From Thermoanaerobaculum sp. (GTDB taxonomy: Bacteria > Acidobacteriota > Thermoanaerobaculia > Thermoanaerobaculales > Thermoanaerobaculaceae): 41,469 nucleotides of DNA. The stretch spans positions 1-41,469 of the forward strand of contig JANXCP010000004.1 of assembly GCA_025060245.1 (NCBI GenBank), read 5' to 3'. The notes beneath the pieces are model-generated. The model was not told the origin of the DNA. It saw only the letters and a list, made by a program, of their open reading frames with translations, and did no database searches. The position numbers were made by a program, and so were the translations under genes. Shown here piece by piece: positions 1-7,116 of this stretch; within the stretch, counting starts at the first letter, position 1, and each line of letters begins with the position of its first letter.

Positions 1-498
1 GCCGGTGGCAGTGGTGATCAAGGCTTCAGAAATACCCGCGGCTACCGCCCCGGGGTTGGATAGACCCGCCTGGGCCAAGGTGGCAAAGGACTTGATCATG
101 CCGGTAACCGTCCCCAAAAAGCCCATCATGGGAGAGATGTTGGCCGAGGTGGCGAGCACCATGAGCCCCCGCTCCAGCCGAGCGCTTTCAAAAACCGCTG
201 CCGACTCAATGTTCTTCTCAATGTCCTCTTTTGGATGACCGTAACGCGCCAGAGCAGCCTTGACCACCGAGGCCACCGGTCCCTGATACTCCTCGCAAAC
301 CTTCATGGCGCCCCGCACATCCCGGTTCACCAGCAACGCCTTGCGGACCTTGGAGAGAAACTCGTTGACGTTCACCTTGGCCTTGCGCAGTGCCAACCCA
401 CGCTCCACAATAAAGGTGGCCGTCAGCAACGAAAAGACCAAAAGAGGCCACATCACAATGCCGCCTTGTTGAAAATAAAGCACGAGATCTCCGAACAC
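1..498 (-). CDS. MotA/TolQ/ExbB proton channel family protein, 3' end cut by window edge
   Basis: Inner-membrane proton channel subunit of the ExbB/TolQ family, which energises TonB or TolA through the proton-motive force. The visible 166 residues start VFGDLVLYFQQGGIVMWPLL (first membrane segment about residues 12-32). They contain the cytoplasmic domain with ERG and LERGL motifs, then the diagnostic second-membrane-segment signature SPMMGFLGTVTGMI and the start of the third (EALITTATG). The GTG start at 498 is chosen because GGAGGA lies 8 bases upstream; GTG 483 and ATG 453 are internal alternatives. The C-terminus lies outside the window, where an ExbD/TolR partner would be expected. ExbB and TolQ cannot be told apart here. 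The nearby kinase with a TonB domain makes the ExbB role attractive, but that is inference. Confidence 0.9.
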   Translation of the reverse strand, partial: MFGDLVLYFQQGGIVMWPLLVFSLLTATFIVERGLALRKAKVNVNEFLSKVRKALLVNRDVRGAMKVCEEYQGPVASVVKAALARYGHPKEDIEKNIESAAVFESARLERGLMVLATSANISPMMGFLGTVTGMIKSFATLAQAGLSNPGAVAAGISEALITTATG

Positions 499-587
499 GG
501 CTTCCTCCTCACTTTCCCGGGCTTGCGCGTATTCGCGTAAGCTCCGTCAGTTTTGCCGGGTAGGGGCCACCTGCCCGCGGCTTGGTG

Positions 588-617
588 AGGCTAGCACAGG
601 AACAAAAGCCGAGTCAA
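588..617 (-). promoter_or_regulatory. Probable promoter of the ExbB/TolQ gene (extended -10)
   Basis: On the minus strand TTGACT (617-612) and TAGCCT (593-588) are separated by 18 bases. The -10 is preceded by TGC, giving the extended form TGCTAGCCT seen at other promoters in this window. It lies in the ruvC/exbB gap, about 90 bases before the GTG start, so the channel gene can be transcribed independently of yebC-ruvC. Confidence 0.55.
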
Positions 618-639
618 CGACCAGGGCCAGCCGCACTGG

Positions 640-1164
640 TCACCCCAGGGGCTGCAGGACTTGCAGTTCCAGCAGGTGGCACAACGCCAATGCCAACGCA
701 TCGGCGGCATCGGGGGGGAGGGGCTGGGGCAAGGAGAGGAACCGCTGGACAAACCACGCCACTTGTTGCTTTTCCGCCCGTCCATTTCCCACCACCCAGG
801 CCTTCACCCGTGCAGGTTCATACTCCACCACCGCACATCCCTGGCTCCCCACCACCGCCAGCAGCGCCCCGCGCGTCTCAGCCAAGAGAAGGCTAGCTTT
901 TTGAAACCTAGCGACAAAGGGGGTTTCCACCGCCACCACCTGCGGGCGCCAGGTGGCCAAAACGCTGCGCAGTTGCCCACTCAAATCGGCCAGGACCTCG
1001 GCCCGCGGTTTCGTTCTCTTGCCCTTGAGGCCGCCCCAGGCCGCCCGCACGACCCGTCCTTCTAACGCCTCAAGATAACCCCAACCCGTGACCTGGGTGC
1101 CTGGGTCCACCCCCAGCACACGCAGAGGCTCAGTGGGCTTCCAGCAGGCGGGCGTCAATGTCAA
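640..1164 (-). CDS. ruvC: Crossover junction endodeoxyribonuclease RuvC
   Basis: Holliday-junction resolvase that nicks recombination intermediates with the RuvAB branch-migration motor. The RNase H-like fold is clear: GVDPGT with catalytic D20, then VAVETPF with E80, and a C-terminal DAADAL block with D152 and D155, so all four acidic residues are present. Length (174 residues, or about 159 from a later start) fits the family. The start is uncertain. TTG at 1164 or 1158 gives a 12-15 residue extension overlapping yebC, whereas GTG at 1119, just after the yebC stop, aligns best with family N-termini. None has a convincing ribosome site, so translational coupling to yebC is likely. ruvA and ruvB do not follow. 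Confidence 0.95.
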   Translation of the reverse strand: MTLTPACWKPTEPLRVLGVDPGTQVTGWGYLEALEGRVVRAAWGGLKGKRTKPRAEVLADLSGQLRSVLATWRPQVVAVETPFVARFQKASLLLAETRGALLAVVGSQGCAVVEYEPARVKAWVVGNGRAEKQQVAWFVQRFLSLPQPLPPDAADALALALCHLLELQVLQPLG

Positions 1165-1876
1165 AGTTGGCCCATACGTTTTGCACGTCGTCGTGATCCT
1201 CGAAGGCTTCCATGAGGCGGATCATCTGCTCCGCTCGCTTGTCCTCCAACCGCACCTGGGTCGTCGGCACCATCTCAATCTTCGCTTGCTCCACCACGTA
1301 CGACTTGGACTCTAAGGCGGCTTTGACCTTATGGAGGTCCTCAGGGGCGGTATAAATTTCGTAAAACTCCGGGTCGTCGGCAAAGAAATCCTCTGCCCCC
1401 GCCTCCAGAGCTACCTCCATCACCGCGTCCTCTGAGCCCGAACCCTTGGCAACCAGCAAGTAGCCCTGCTTTTTGAACAGGAACGCCACGCACCCGCTTT
1501 CCCCCAAGTTTCCCCCGTGTTTAGCAAAGAGGTGGCGGATCTCGGCTGTGGTGCGGTTGCGGTTATCGGTCAACACCTGCAACATGACCGCCACACCTCC
1601 CGGGCCGTACCCTTCGTACATTACCTCTTCGTAGGTGACCCCAGGCAATTCACCGGTCCCGCGCTGAATGGCTTTGGTGATGTTTTCCTGCGGCATGTTC
1701 GCTGCTCGCGCCGCCTGAATGGCCGTGCGCAGTCGCGGGTTGGCTTCGGGATCTCCGCCCCCAAGGCGGGCAGCGGTGGTGATCTCGCGGATCAGCTTGG
1801 TAAAGAGCTTGCCCCTCTTGGCGTCAAGCTTGCTTTTCTTGTGCTTAATGGTGCTCCATTTGTTGTGCCCTGACAT
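1130..1876 (-). CDS. yebC: YebC/PmpR family (TACO1-like) protein
   Basis: Member of the YebC/PmpR/TACO1 family, described as transcriptional regulators and more recently as translation factors relieving stalls at poly-proline. The 248 residues are full length and begin with the diagnostic [14 protein letters not shown], followed by [14 protein letters not shown], the middle [12 protein letters not shown] motif and [19 protein letters not shown] lies 6 bases before ATG 1876. It is the first gene of a yebC-ruvC unit, an order common in bacteria. Because this genome also encodes EF-P (33215) and proline-rich proteins such as the neighbouring kinase, the translation role is plausible, but nothing here tests it. 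Confidence 0.95.
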   Translation of the reverse strand: MSGHNKWSTIKHKKSKLDAKRGKLFTKLIREITTAARLGGGDPEANPRLRTAIQAARAANMPQENITKAIQRGTGELPGVTYEEVMYEGYGPGGVAVMLQVLTDNRNRTTAEIRHLFAKHGGNLGESGCVAFLFKKQGYLLVAKGSGSEDAVMEVALEAGAEDFFADDPEFYEIYTAPEDLHKVKAALESKSYVVEQAKIEMVPTTQVRLEDKRAEQMIRLMEAFEDHDDVQNVWANFDIDARLLEAH

Positions 1877-1887
1877 AAGACGCTCCC

Positions 1888-1901
1888 GGCCTGATCAGGC
1901 C
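1888..1901. repeat. 14-bp perfect palindrome in the yebC leader
   Basis: GGCCTGATCAGGCC is a perfect dyad lying directly upstream of the yebC ribosome site (GGGAG, 1887-1883) and downstream of a candidate minus-strand -10 TAGAAT (1917-1912). It would sit in the 5' leader, where it could form a hairpin beside the ribosome site or bind a dimeric protein. Function is not known. Confidence 0.4.
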
Positions 1902-1911
1902 TGTCTGCTAT

Positions 1912-1917
1912 ATTCTA
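1912..1917 (-). promoter_or_regulatory. Possible -10 element for yebC-ruvC
   Basis: On the minus strand TAGAAT lies 36 bases before the yebC ATG. No convincing -35 is found 16-18 bases upstream, so this rests on the -10 alone and on its position in the divergent yebC/kinase intergenic region. Confidence 0.35.
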
Positions 1918-1933
1918 CAACCACGGCGTTCCC

Positions 1934-1963
1934 TTGACGTGACCGCCAGCTGTGGGGGACAAT
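1934..1963 (+). promoter_or_regulatory. Promoter of the kinase gene
   Basis: TTGACG (1934-1939), an 18-base spacer and GACAAT (1958-1963) form a reasonable housekeeping promoter. The predicted transcript start, about 1970, lies downstream of the in-frame GTG at 1952 and so supports ATG 1997 as the kinase start. Confidence 0.6.
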
Positions 1964-1996
1964 GATCCCAGTTGGAGCGAGAGGTGGGATGGTCCC

Positions 1997-4735
1997 ATGA
2001 AACCAACAGTCCTCCTCGTTGATTACGAGCCCCGTAACGCCACCCGGTACGCCGCCGCTCTAGCCTCCCTGGGAGTTGAGTTCCTCTCCGCCACCGATGT
2101 GGATGGGGCCGTCGCGCACTGCAGCAAGGTGGAACCCTCCCTGGTTCTGCTGACCTCCGTGCTGCCCCGCGTGAAAGTGGAGGATGCTATTACCCAGTTG
2201 CGCGCGCGCGCCGGTCTGCGCTCCACCCCCTTTGTGGTGTTGATGAGCGGGTACAACGGTAGGGATACGAGGGCCGACGCCGAACGCCTAGGGGCGCAAG
2301 ATATTCTCCCAAAGCCCTTTTCCGATCAGCAACTACGGGATTGCGTGCGCTTTTGGCTAGAAAGCAGTGCGCGCGGTGCCAGCCTGTCGGAAAAAACCAA
2401 AGTGGAGATCTTGGAAGCCCTCAAGCAACAGGGTGCCCAGGGCGGGGGGATCACCTCCCAAGAGCTGTTTGGCGATCTTCTGGAAGAAGAGGGGCCTAGC
2501 CCCGCGGACACCCAACGGATTCGCGTGGAGCCGAAAGCACCGGTGGTGAAGAAAGTGCCGTCACCAGAGGCCACCGCTCCCCAGCCACCTTCCACCCCAG
2601 CCGTCCCGGCCCAGCCCGCTTCGCCGCCGCGCCAGGTTCCAGCTCCCAAGGGGGTGGTGGAGGATGTGGAGCGGGTATTGGAGGCTACCATCGCCGACGT
2701 CCTCAAAGGCGAGGAGAAGCGGCAAAAACCGGTTGAGGATACCGGGACCAAACGGGTGGAAGAGCTCTTGTCCCAAACCCTCTCGGGGCTCGAGGTCCCG
2801 GTCAAACCCAAACCCGCGGCCCCCCCCAAGCCTCCCACCTCCCCGGCTCCACCCACCCCGACGGCACGGCCCCAGCCTCCGCAGGTGGAGACCCCGACCC
2901 CTCCCGCCACCACTGGCACCGCCTTCGGCCAGTACGAGCTTATCGCCCACATAGCCACCGGAGGTATGGCGGAGGTCTATAAAGCGCGGATGAAAGGGCT
3001 GGAAGGGTTCCAAAAGATCGTGGCCATCAAGCGCATCCTCCCCCACCTCACCGACAACGATGAGTTCGTCACCATGTTTGTGGACGAGGCCAAACTGGCC
3101 GCCCAGCTCCAACACCCCAACATCATCCATATCTACGACCTCGGGAAGATTGACCGGTCTTACTACATTGCCATGGAGTACATTGACGGCCTGGACCTGC
3201 GCTCCATCCTGATGCGGCTCCAGGCCAAAGGACAGCGCTTCCCATTGCCCCTCGCCCTCTACGTGGGTGCACGCCTCGCCGATGCCTTGGATTACGCCCA
3301 CCGAAAGCGGGATTTTAAAGGTCAAGCCATGGCGCTGGTGCACCGCGACGTTTCCCCGCAAAACGTGTTGATCTCCTACGAAGGGGAAATCAAGCTGTGC
3401 GATTTCGGCATTGCCAAAGCCGCTTCCAAGGCCTCCCACACCCGCGCCGGCGCGCTCAAGGGCAAACTGCAGTACATGTCCCCGGAGCAGGCTTGGGGCA
3501 AAGACCTGGATCACCGTTCGGACATCTTTTCCTTGGGCTTGGTGCTGTACGAAATGGTGGTAGGTCGCAAGGCTTTCAGCGGGGACTCGGAGCTATCCAT
3601 CCTGGAGCAGGTGCGCAGTCCCCGCCTCACCCCACCGCGGGAGCTCGATCCCACGATTCCCCCGGAGGTGGAACAAATCCTTCTGAAAGCCCTGAAGGAA
3701 AAACGCGAGGAGCGCTACCAGTCGGCCGCCGACATGGCGCAAGATCTGGAAGCGGCCATGCGCGCTTTTGAGCCAGCGCCCAGCGCCGCTCAGCTTGCCG
3801 CCTTCGTCTGCGACCTGGAGGGGCGCGAGCGCCCCGCCTTGGCCACCGAAGCAGCGACCGTGCGCATCCCGACGCCGGCGCCGACCCCGCGACCAGCGGA
3901 AGCTCCGCCGGTCCCCGAAGCCAAGCCAGCCCCGCGGCCGGCTCCCGCACCTGCGCCCATTCCCGAGTTGAAGCCCGCGGTCCCTCAACGTCGGGCACCC
4001 TCGCCTTTGGTGTGGGCGGTCCCCTTGGGTTTGCTTTTCGCCGCGGCAGGGTACTGGTTGTTCACCCAGCGGCAACAGGCCCCGCCTGCGCCGCTGGCAC
4101 CCCCAATCCCCGCGGAACAGGTGGCACAGGCAACACCTGCACCCCTAGGGGAGCAACCCATGGCCTCCGAGCAGGAGCCGGTACCCACTCCCATCCCCCA
4201 GCCTGCGTTGGCCACCCCTGTGGTACAGGAAATCCCAACCCCCGCTCCGGTCACTCGGCCCACGGCGGCTCCCACACCGGCGCCCACCAGAGCCCCCGTG
4301 GCGGTCCCCACCTCCCCCCCGGCAGTGGCACCTCCCCCGGTGGCCGCCGAACCCGAGCCAACCCCTGAACCCACAGCCACGCCGCGACCCTCCCCGACTC
4401 CAGCACCGGTGGTGGCCCAGGTTCCAGGGCCCACGGTGAAGGAAGGTGATTTTGTGGAGGTTCCGGACGTGTGGCCCGAGGCCATCGTCATGCCCAAACC
4501 TGCCTACCCGCCTTTGGCGGCACGGCAACGCCAAGGGGGCACGGTGATTTTGCGCGTGCTTGTGGATGAAAATGGCATCGTGCGGGATGTTCAGGTAGCC
4601 CGGGGGATTCGCCCGGATTTAGGTCTTGACGCGGCCGCAGTGGCAGCGGTAAAGAACTGGCGGTACCGACCCGCCACTAAAGACGGGGTTAGAGTGAAGA
4701 CTTGGTTTACGCAACCCATCCAGTTTAGGCCCTAG
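1997..4735 (+). CDS. Pseudo-receiver / Ser-Thr protein kinase / TonB C-terminal domain fusion protein
   Basis: 912-residue inner-membrane protein. Residues 1-125 are a CheY-like receiver (VLLVD with D9; PKPF with K106) whose phospho-acceptor Asp is replaced: LLTSVLP puts Thr53 there. A Pro-rich linker precedes a complete Hanks-type kinase (about 313-590): glycine loop, AIK Lys345, HRD (H449-D451), DFG (D469) and SPE. A second Pro-rich stretch leads to one membrane segment (about 671-693), a long Pro/Thr/Ala spacer typical of TonB periplasmic arms, and a TonB family C-terminal domain (about 830-912; YPPLAA, LDAAAVAAVKNWRY). ATG 1997 is preferred over GTG 1952 because the latter lies upstream of the predicted transcript start. 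A cytoplasmic kinase joined to a periplasmic TonB domain suggests envelope signalling. An ExbB-like gene lies 1.5 kb away. Substrates are unknown. Confidence 0.93.
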   Translation: MKPTVLLVDYEPRNATRYAAALASLGVEFLSATDVDGAVAHCSKVEPSLVLLTSVLPRVKVEDAITQLRARAGLRSTPFVVLMSGYNGRDTRADAERLGAQDILPKPFSDQQLRDCVRFWLESSARGASLSEKTKVEILEALKQQGAQGGGITSQELFGDLLEEEGPSPADTQRIRVEPKAPVVKKVPSPEATAPQPPSTPAVPAQPASPPRQVPAPKGVVEDVERVLEATIADVLKGEEKRQKPVEDTGTKRVEELLSQTLSGLEVPVKPKPAAPPKPPTSPAPPTPTARPQPPQVETPTPPATTGTAFGQYELIAHIATGGMAEVYKARMKGLEGFQKIVAIKRILPHLTDNDEFVTMFVDEAKLAAQLQHPNIIHIYDLGKIDRSYYIAMEYIDGLDLRSILMRLQAKGQRFPLPLALYVGARLADALDYAHRKRDFKGQAMALVHRDVSPQNVLISYEGEIKLCDFGIAKAASKASHTRAGALKGKLQYMSPEQAWGKDLDHRSDIFSLGLVLYEMVVGRKAFSGDSELSILEQVRSPRLTPPRELDPTIPPEVEQILLKALKEKREERYQSAADMAQDLEAAMRAFEPAPSAAQLAAFVCDLEGRERPALATEAATVRIPTPAPTPRPAEAPPVPEAKPAPRPAPAPAPIPELKPAVPQRRAPSPLVWAVPLGLLFAAAGYWLFTQRQQAPPAPLAPPIPAEQVAQATPAPLGEQPMASEQEPVPTPIPQPALATPVVQEIPTPAPVTRPTAAPTPAPTRAPVAVPTSPPAVAPPPVAAEPEPTPEPTATPRPSPTPAPVVAQVPGPTVKEGDFVEVPDVWPEAIVMPKPAYPPLAARQRQGGTVILRVLVDENGIVRDVQVARGIRPDLGLDAAAVAAVKNWRYRPATKDGVRVKTWFTQPIQFRP

Positions 4736-4753
4736 AGCGAAGGAGGAACGACC

Positions 4754-4978
4754 ATGCCGGTTTTGACGGAACAACAGCGTAAGTTTTACGAGGAAACCCT
4801 AAAGGTAACCAAGCAAGAGATCCAAGACTTGGAAAACCAAATTCAGGAAGAGCTCCAGCGGGTGAAGCAACGCATTGCCGAACTGCAGGCGGCGCAAAAA
4901 GCGGCCCGGCAAATGTACGACGCGGCCTGCCAGCGTCTCGGGATTCCCAACGACCTCGAGGAAAGCCCGGCGGCCTAA
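4754..4978 (+). CDS. Small coiled-coil protein, function unknown
   Basis: 74-residue hydrophilic protein, almost entirely predicted helix. Residues 5-60 (LTEQQRKFYEETLKVTKQEI onward) show heptad-like spacing of L, I and V with many E, Q and K residues, so a coiled coil is likely. No signal peptide or membrane segment is seen. A strong site, GGAGGA, lies 7 bases before the ATG. It starts 18 bases after the kinase stop and is followed directly by a terminator, so it is the last gene of the kinase transcript and may be an adaptor or substrate of it. I do not recognise the family. Confidence 0.75.
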   Translation: MPVLTEQQRKFYEETLKVTKQEIQDLENQIQEELQRVKQRIAELQAAQKAARQMYDAACQRLGIPNDLEESPAA

Positions 4979-4979
4979 C

Positions 4980-5015
4980 TTGGGCAAAACCCCCATTGCG
5001 GGGGTTTTTGCTCAA
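4980..5015 (+). terminator. Rho-independent terminator after the kinase operon
   Basis: The arms 4980-4994 and 5000-5015 pair over about 15 positions with one mismatch and a one-base bulge or less (core AAAACCCCC / GGGGGTTTTT), closing on a five-base loop ATTGC. The right arm contains a T run. It begins one base after the stop of the small coiled-coil gene. Confidence 0.85.
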
Positions 5016-5023
5016 GTTTCGGG

Positions 5024-5029
5024 TAAGCT
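5024..5029 (+). promoter_or_regulatory. Candidate leaderless -10 element for accD
   Basis: TAAGCT ends six bases before ATG 5036. There is no Shine-Dalgarno and a terminator lies just upstream, so the operon needs a promoter here. The geometry puts the transcript start at the ATG. No good -35 is visible because the terminator arm occupies that position. Confidence 0.4.
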
Positions 5030-5035
5030 TGCACT

Positions 5036-5869
5036 ATGGTTTGGTTTCGCCGAACCAACCGAGAGGAGCGCCCGGCCAGTCGCGTGCCCGAGGGCTTGTG
5101 GGTGAAGTGCGAGGGCTGTCGGGAAATCCTTTACCGCAAGGAGCTGGAACGTTCGCTTTTTGTCTGCCCACGTTGCGGCCATCACCACCGCATCTCCGCC
5201 CGGACTCGCCTGGCCCAACTGTTTGACAACGGCGAGTGGAAAGAGCTCTTTGGCAACGTGTACTCCACCGATCCCCTGGAGTTCGTGGACTCCAAGCCCT
5301 ACGGGGAGCGGCTCAAGGCCCTTAAGGAAAAAGGGCTGAGACACGACGCCATGCTCATCGGCTTGGGCAAAATGGGCGGGCGCCGAGTCATCATTGGCGC
5401 CATGGAGTACGCCTTCATGGGGGGCTCCATGGGCTCGGCCATGGGGGAAAAGCTCACCCGTGCCATTGAACGTTGCCTGAAGACCCGCACCCCGCTGATC
5501 ACGGTGTCCTGCTCTGGCGGCGCCCGCATGCAGGAAGGTGTGCTCTCCCTCATGCAGCTGGGCAAGATTTGCACCGCCTTAGCCAAGCTGCACCAGGCTA
5601 GAGTCCCCTTCATTTCGGTCCTCACCGATCCCACCACCGGCGGTGTCACCGCTTCCTTCGCCATGCTGGGCGACATCAACATCGGTGAGCCAGGCGCCCT
5701 CATTGGCTTTGCTGGCCCACGGGTCATTGAGCAAACGATCCGGCAAAAGCTCCCGGAAGGCTTCCAGCGAGCGGAGTTCCTGCTGGAACATGGGATGTTG
5801 GACCGCGTGGTCCCTCGGGGCGAGCTGAAGGAGACCCTCGTGAAGTGTCTCGCTCTGTTGAGCGACTAG
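5036..5869 (+). CDS. accD: Acetyl-CoA carboxylase carboxyltransferase subunit beta
   Basis: Beta subunit of the carboxyltransferase half of acetyl-CoA carboxylase, which makes malonyl-CoA for fatty acid synthesis. The N-terminal zinc ribbon has C25, C28, C44 and C47, followed by the crotonase-like carboxyltransferase fold with GGSMGSAMGEK, SCSGGARMQEG and TDPTTGGVTASFAMLGD. Length (277) is usual. ATG 5036 has no ribosome site but follows TAAGCT by six bases, so a leaderless mRNA is suggested. The accD-folC order is also found in E. coli. The partner accA is not in the window. The 3' end overlaps folC by 25 bases. Confidence 0.97.
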   Translation: MVWFRRTNREERPASRVPEGLWVKCEGCREILYRKELERSLFVCPRCGHHHRISARTRLAQLFDNGEWKELFGNVYSTDPLEFVDSKPYGERLKALKEKGLRHDAMLIGLGKMGGRRVIIGAMEYAFMGGSMGSAMGEKLTRAIERCLKTRTPLITVSCSGGARMQEGVLSLMQLGKICTALAKLHQARVPFISVLTDPTTGGVTASFAMLGDINIGEPGALIGFAGPRVIEQTIRQKLPEGFQRAEFLLEHGMLDRVVPRGELKETLVKCLALLSD

Positions 5870-7116
5870 AGCTGGATTCGCTGCTGGCAGGCCGTTGGGA
5901 GACCCGGGTCGTCCCCGGCCTTGAGCGGATCGTGCAGGTGCTGGCTGCCCTAGGAAGCCCCGAGACCCGTTACCCTTCCGTCTTGGTCTTGGGGACCAAC
6001 GGGAAGGGGTCCACCTGCGCGTTCCTTGCCTCGCTGCTGCAGGCCATGGGACTGAAGGTGGGTCTTTACACTTCCCCCCATCTGGTGCGGGTGGAGGAGC
6101 GCATCCGCATCAACGGCAAGCCGTTGGCACCCCAGGAAGTGCTCAGCTGGGTACGGCAGCTGGAGTCCTGGCCGCAGCTTTCCTTTTTTGAAACCCTCAC
6201 CGCCGTGGCCTTTGCCGCCTTTGCCGAGCACGCGGTGGATGTGGCGGTGGTGGAAGCCGGTCTGGGTGGGCGGTGGGACGCCACCAACGCCAAGCGGCAC
6301 GAGGTGGCGTTGCTGACCAACGTGGGCACTGACCATCGGGAGTGGCTTGGCCCCACGCGCGCCCACATTGCCGCGGAAAAGGCAGCGGCCATCCGCGGTT
6401 GTGAAGGCATCCTCGGCCAATGGGATCGCTTGCTGCTTCCCATCATTAAAGCCCACGCCGACCCCGCCACACCCCTCACCCCGGCCACAGCCTGGGCGCA
6501 GGTCCGCCTGGCACGGGAGCGCCGCCAAGGGCTGTTCTGTACCGTCACGGCTAAGGCCCTTGGCAGCTCCTGGACCGTGCAGCTTCCCTTGGCCGGCCGC
6601 TTCCAAGTGGCTAACTACCGGTTGGCCTTGGCCGGGCTGGCAGCCCTCTGCCACCACCGGCTGATCCCTACCCCTTCGGTGGCCGCCCTCATCGCCGGCA
6701 CCCAGGCCACCCAGTGGCCCGGAAGACTGCAGCCGCTTCATTGGCGGGGAAAGTGCTTTTTCCTTGACGGCGCGCACAACCTGGAAGCGGTGGGGGCCCT
6801 CGTGACCAGCCTACGGCAAACCGAACTGGCGGGGGAGTTGGATCTGATCTTTTCCTGCCTGGCCGACAAGCCTTTGGCCGCCATGGCCCGCCGACTGCTG
6901 CCCGTGGTGCGCCAGGTGCAGGTGGTGCCGGTGGACTCCCCCCGGGGCCGGGATCTTGACGAGCTCCAACGCGCCTTCCCCGGCTCACGCGCGGCAGCGA
7001 GCCTGAGGCAGGCCCTGGAGGAAGCCTCCCCGGAGCGCCCCACCCTCATCACCGGCTCCCTGCGCCTGGTGGGAGAGGCCCTCGCGGTGCTGCAGGCGGA
7101 CCCATGGACCGGGTAA
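5845..7116 (+). CDS. folC: Bifunctional folylpolyglutamate synthase / dihydrofolate synthase
   Basis: Mur-ligase-like enzyme that adds glutamate to dihydropteroate and to reduced folates, using ATP. The 423 residues carry the P-loop GTNGKGST (50-57), the folate-binding SPHLVRVEERI, VVEAGLGGRWDATN, the TNVGTDHREWLG block and the C-terminal LDGAHN motif. GTG 5845 is chosen with AAGGAGA about 10 bases upstream inside accD; the two genes overlap by 25 bases. It shares the operon with glyA, whose product makes the one-carbon-loaded folate that FolC polyglutamates. The protein ends overlapping dgt by 13 bases. Confidence 0.96.
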   Translation: MSRSVERLELDSLLAGRWETRVVPGLERIVQVLAALGSPETRYPSVLVLGTNGKGSTCAFLASLLQAMGLKVGLYTSPHLVRVEERIRINGKPLAPQEVLSWVRQLESWPQLSFFETLTAVAFAAFAEHAVDVAVVEAGLGGRWDATNAKRHEVALLTNVGTDHREWLGPTRAHIAAEKAAAIRGCEGILGQWDRLLLPIIKAHADPATPLTPATAWAQVRLARERRQGLFCTVTAKALGSSWTVQLPLAGRFQVANYRLALAGLAALCHHRLIPTPSVAALIAGTQATQWPGRLQPLHWRGKCFFLDGAHNLEAVGALVTSLRQTELAGELDLIFSCLADKPLAAMARRLLPVVRQVQVVPVDSPRGRDLDELQRAFPGSRAAASLRQALEEASPERPTLITGSLRLVGEALAVLQADPWTG

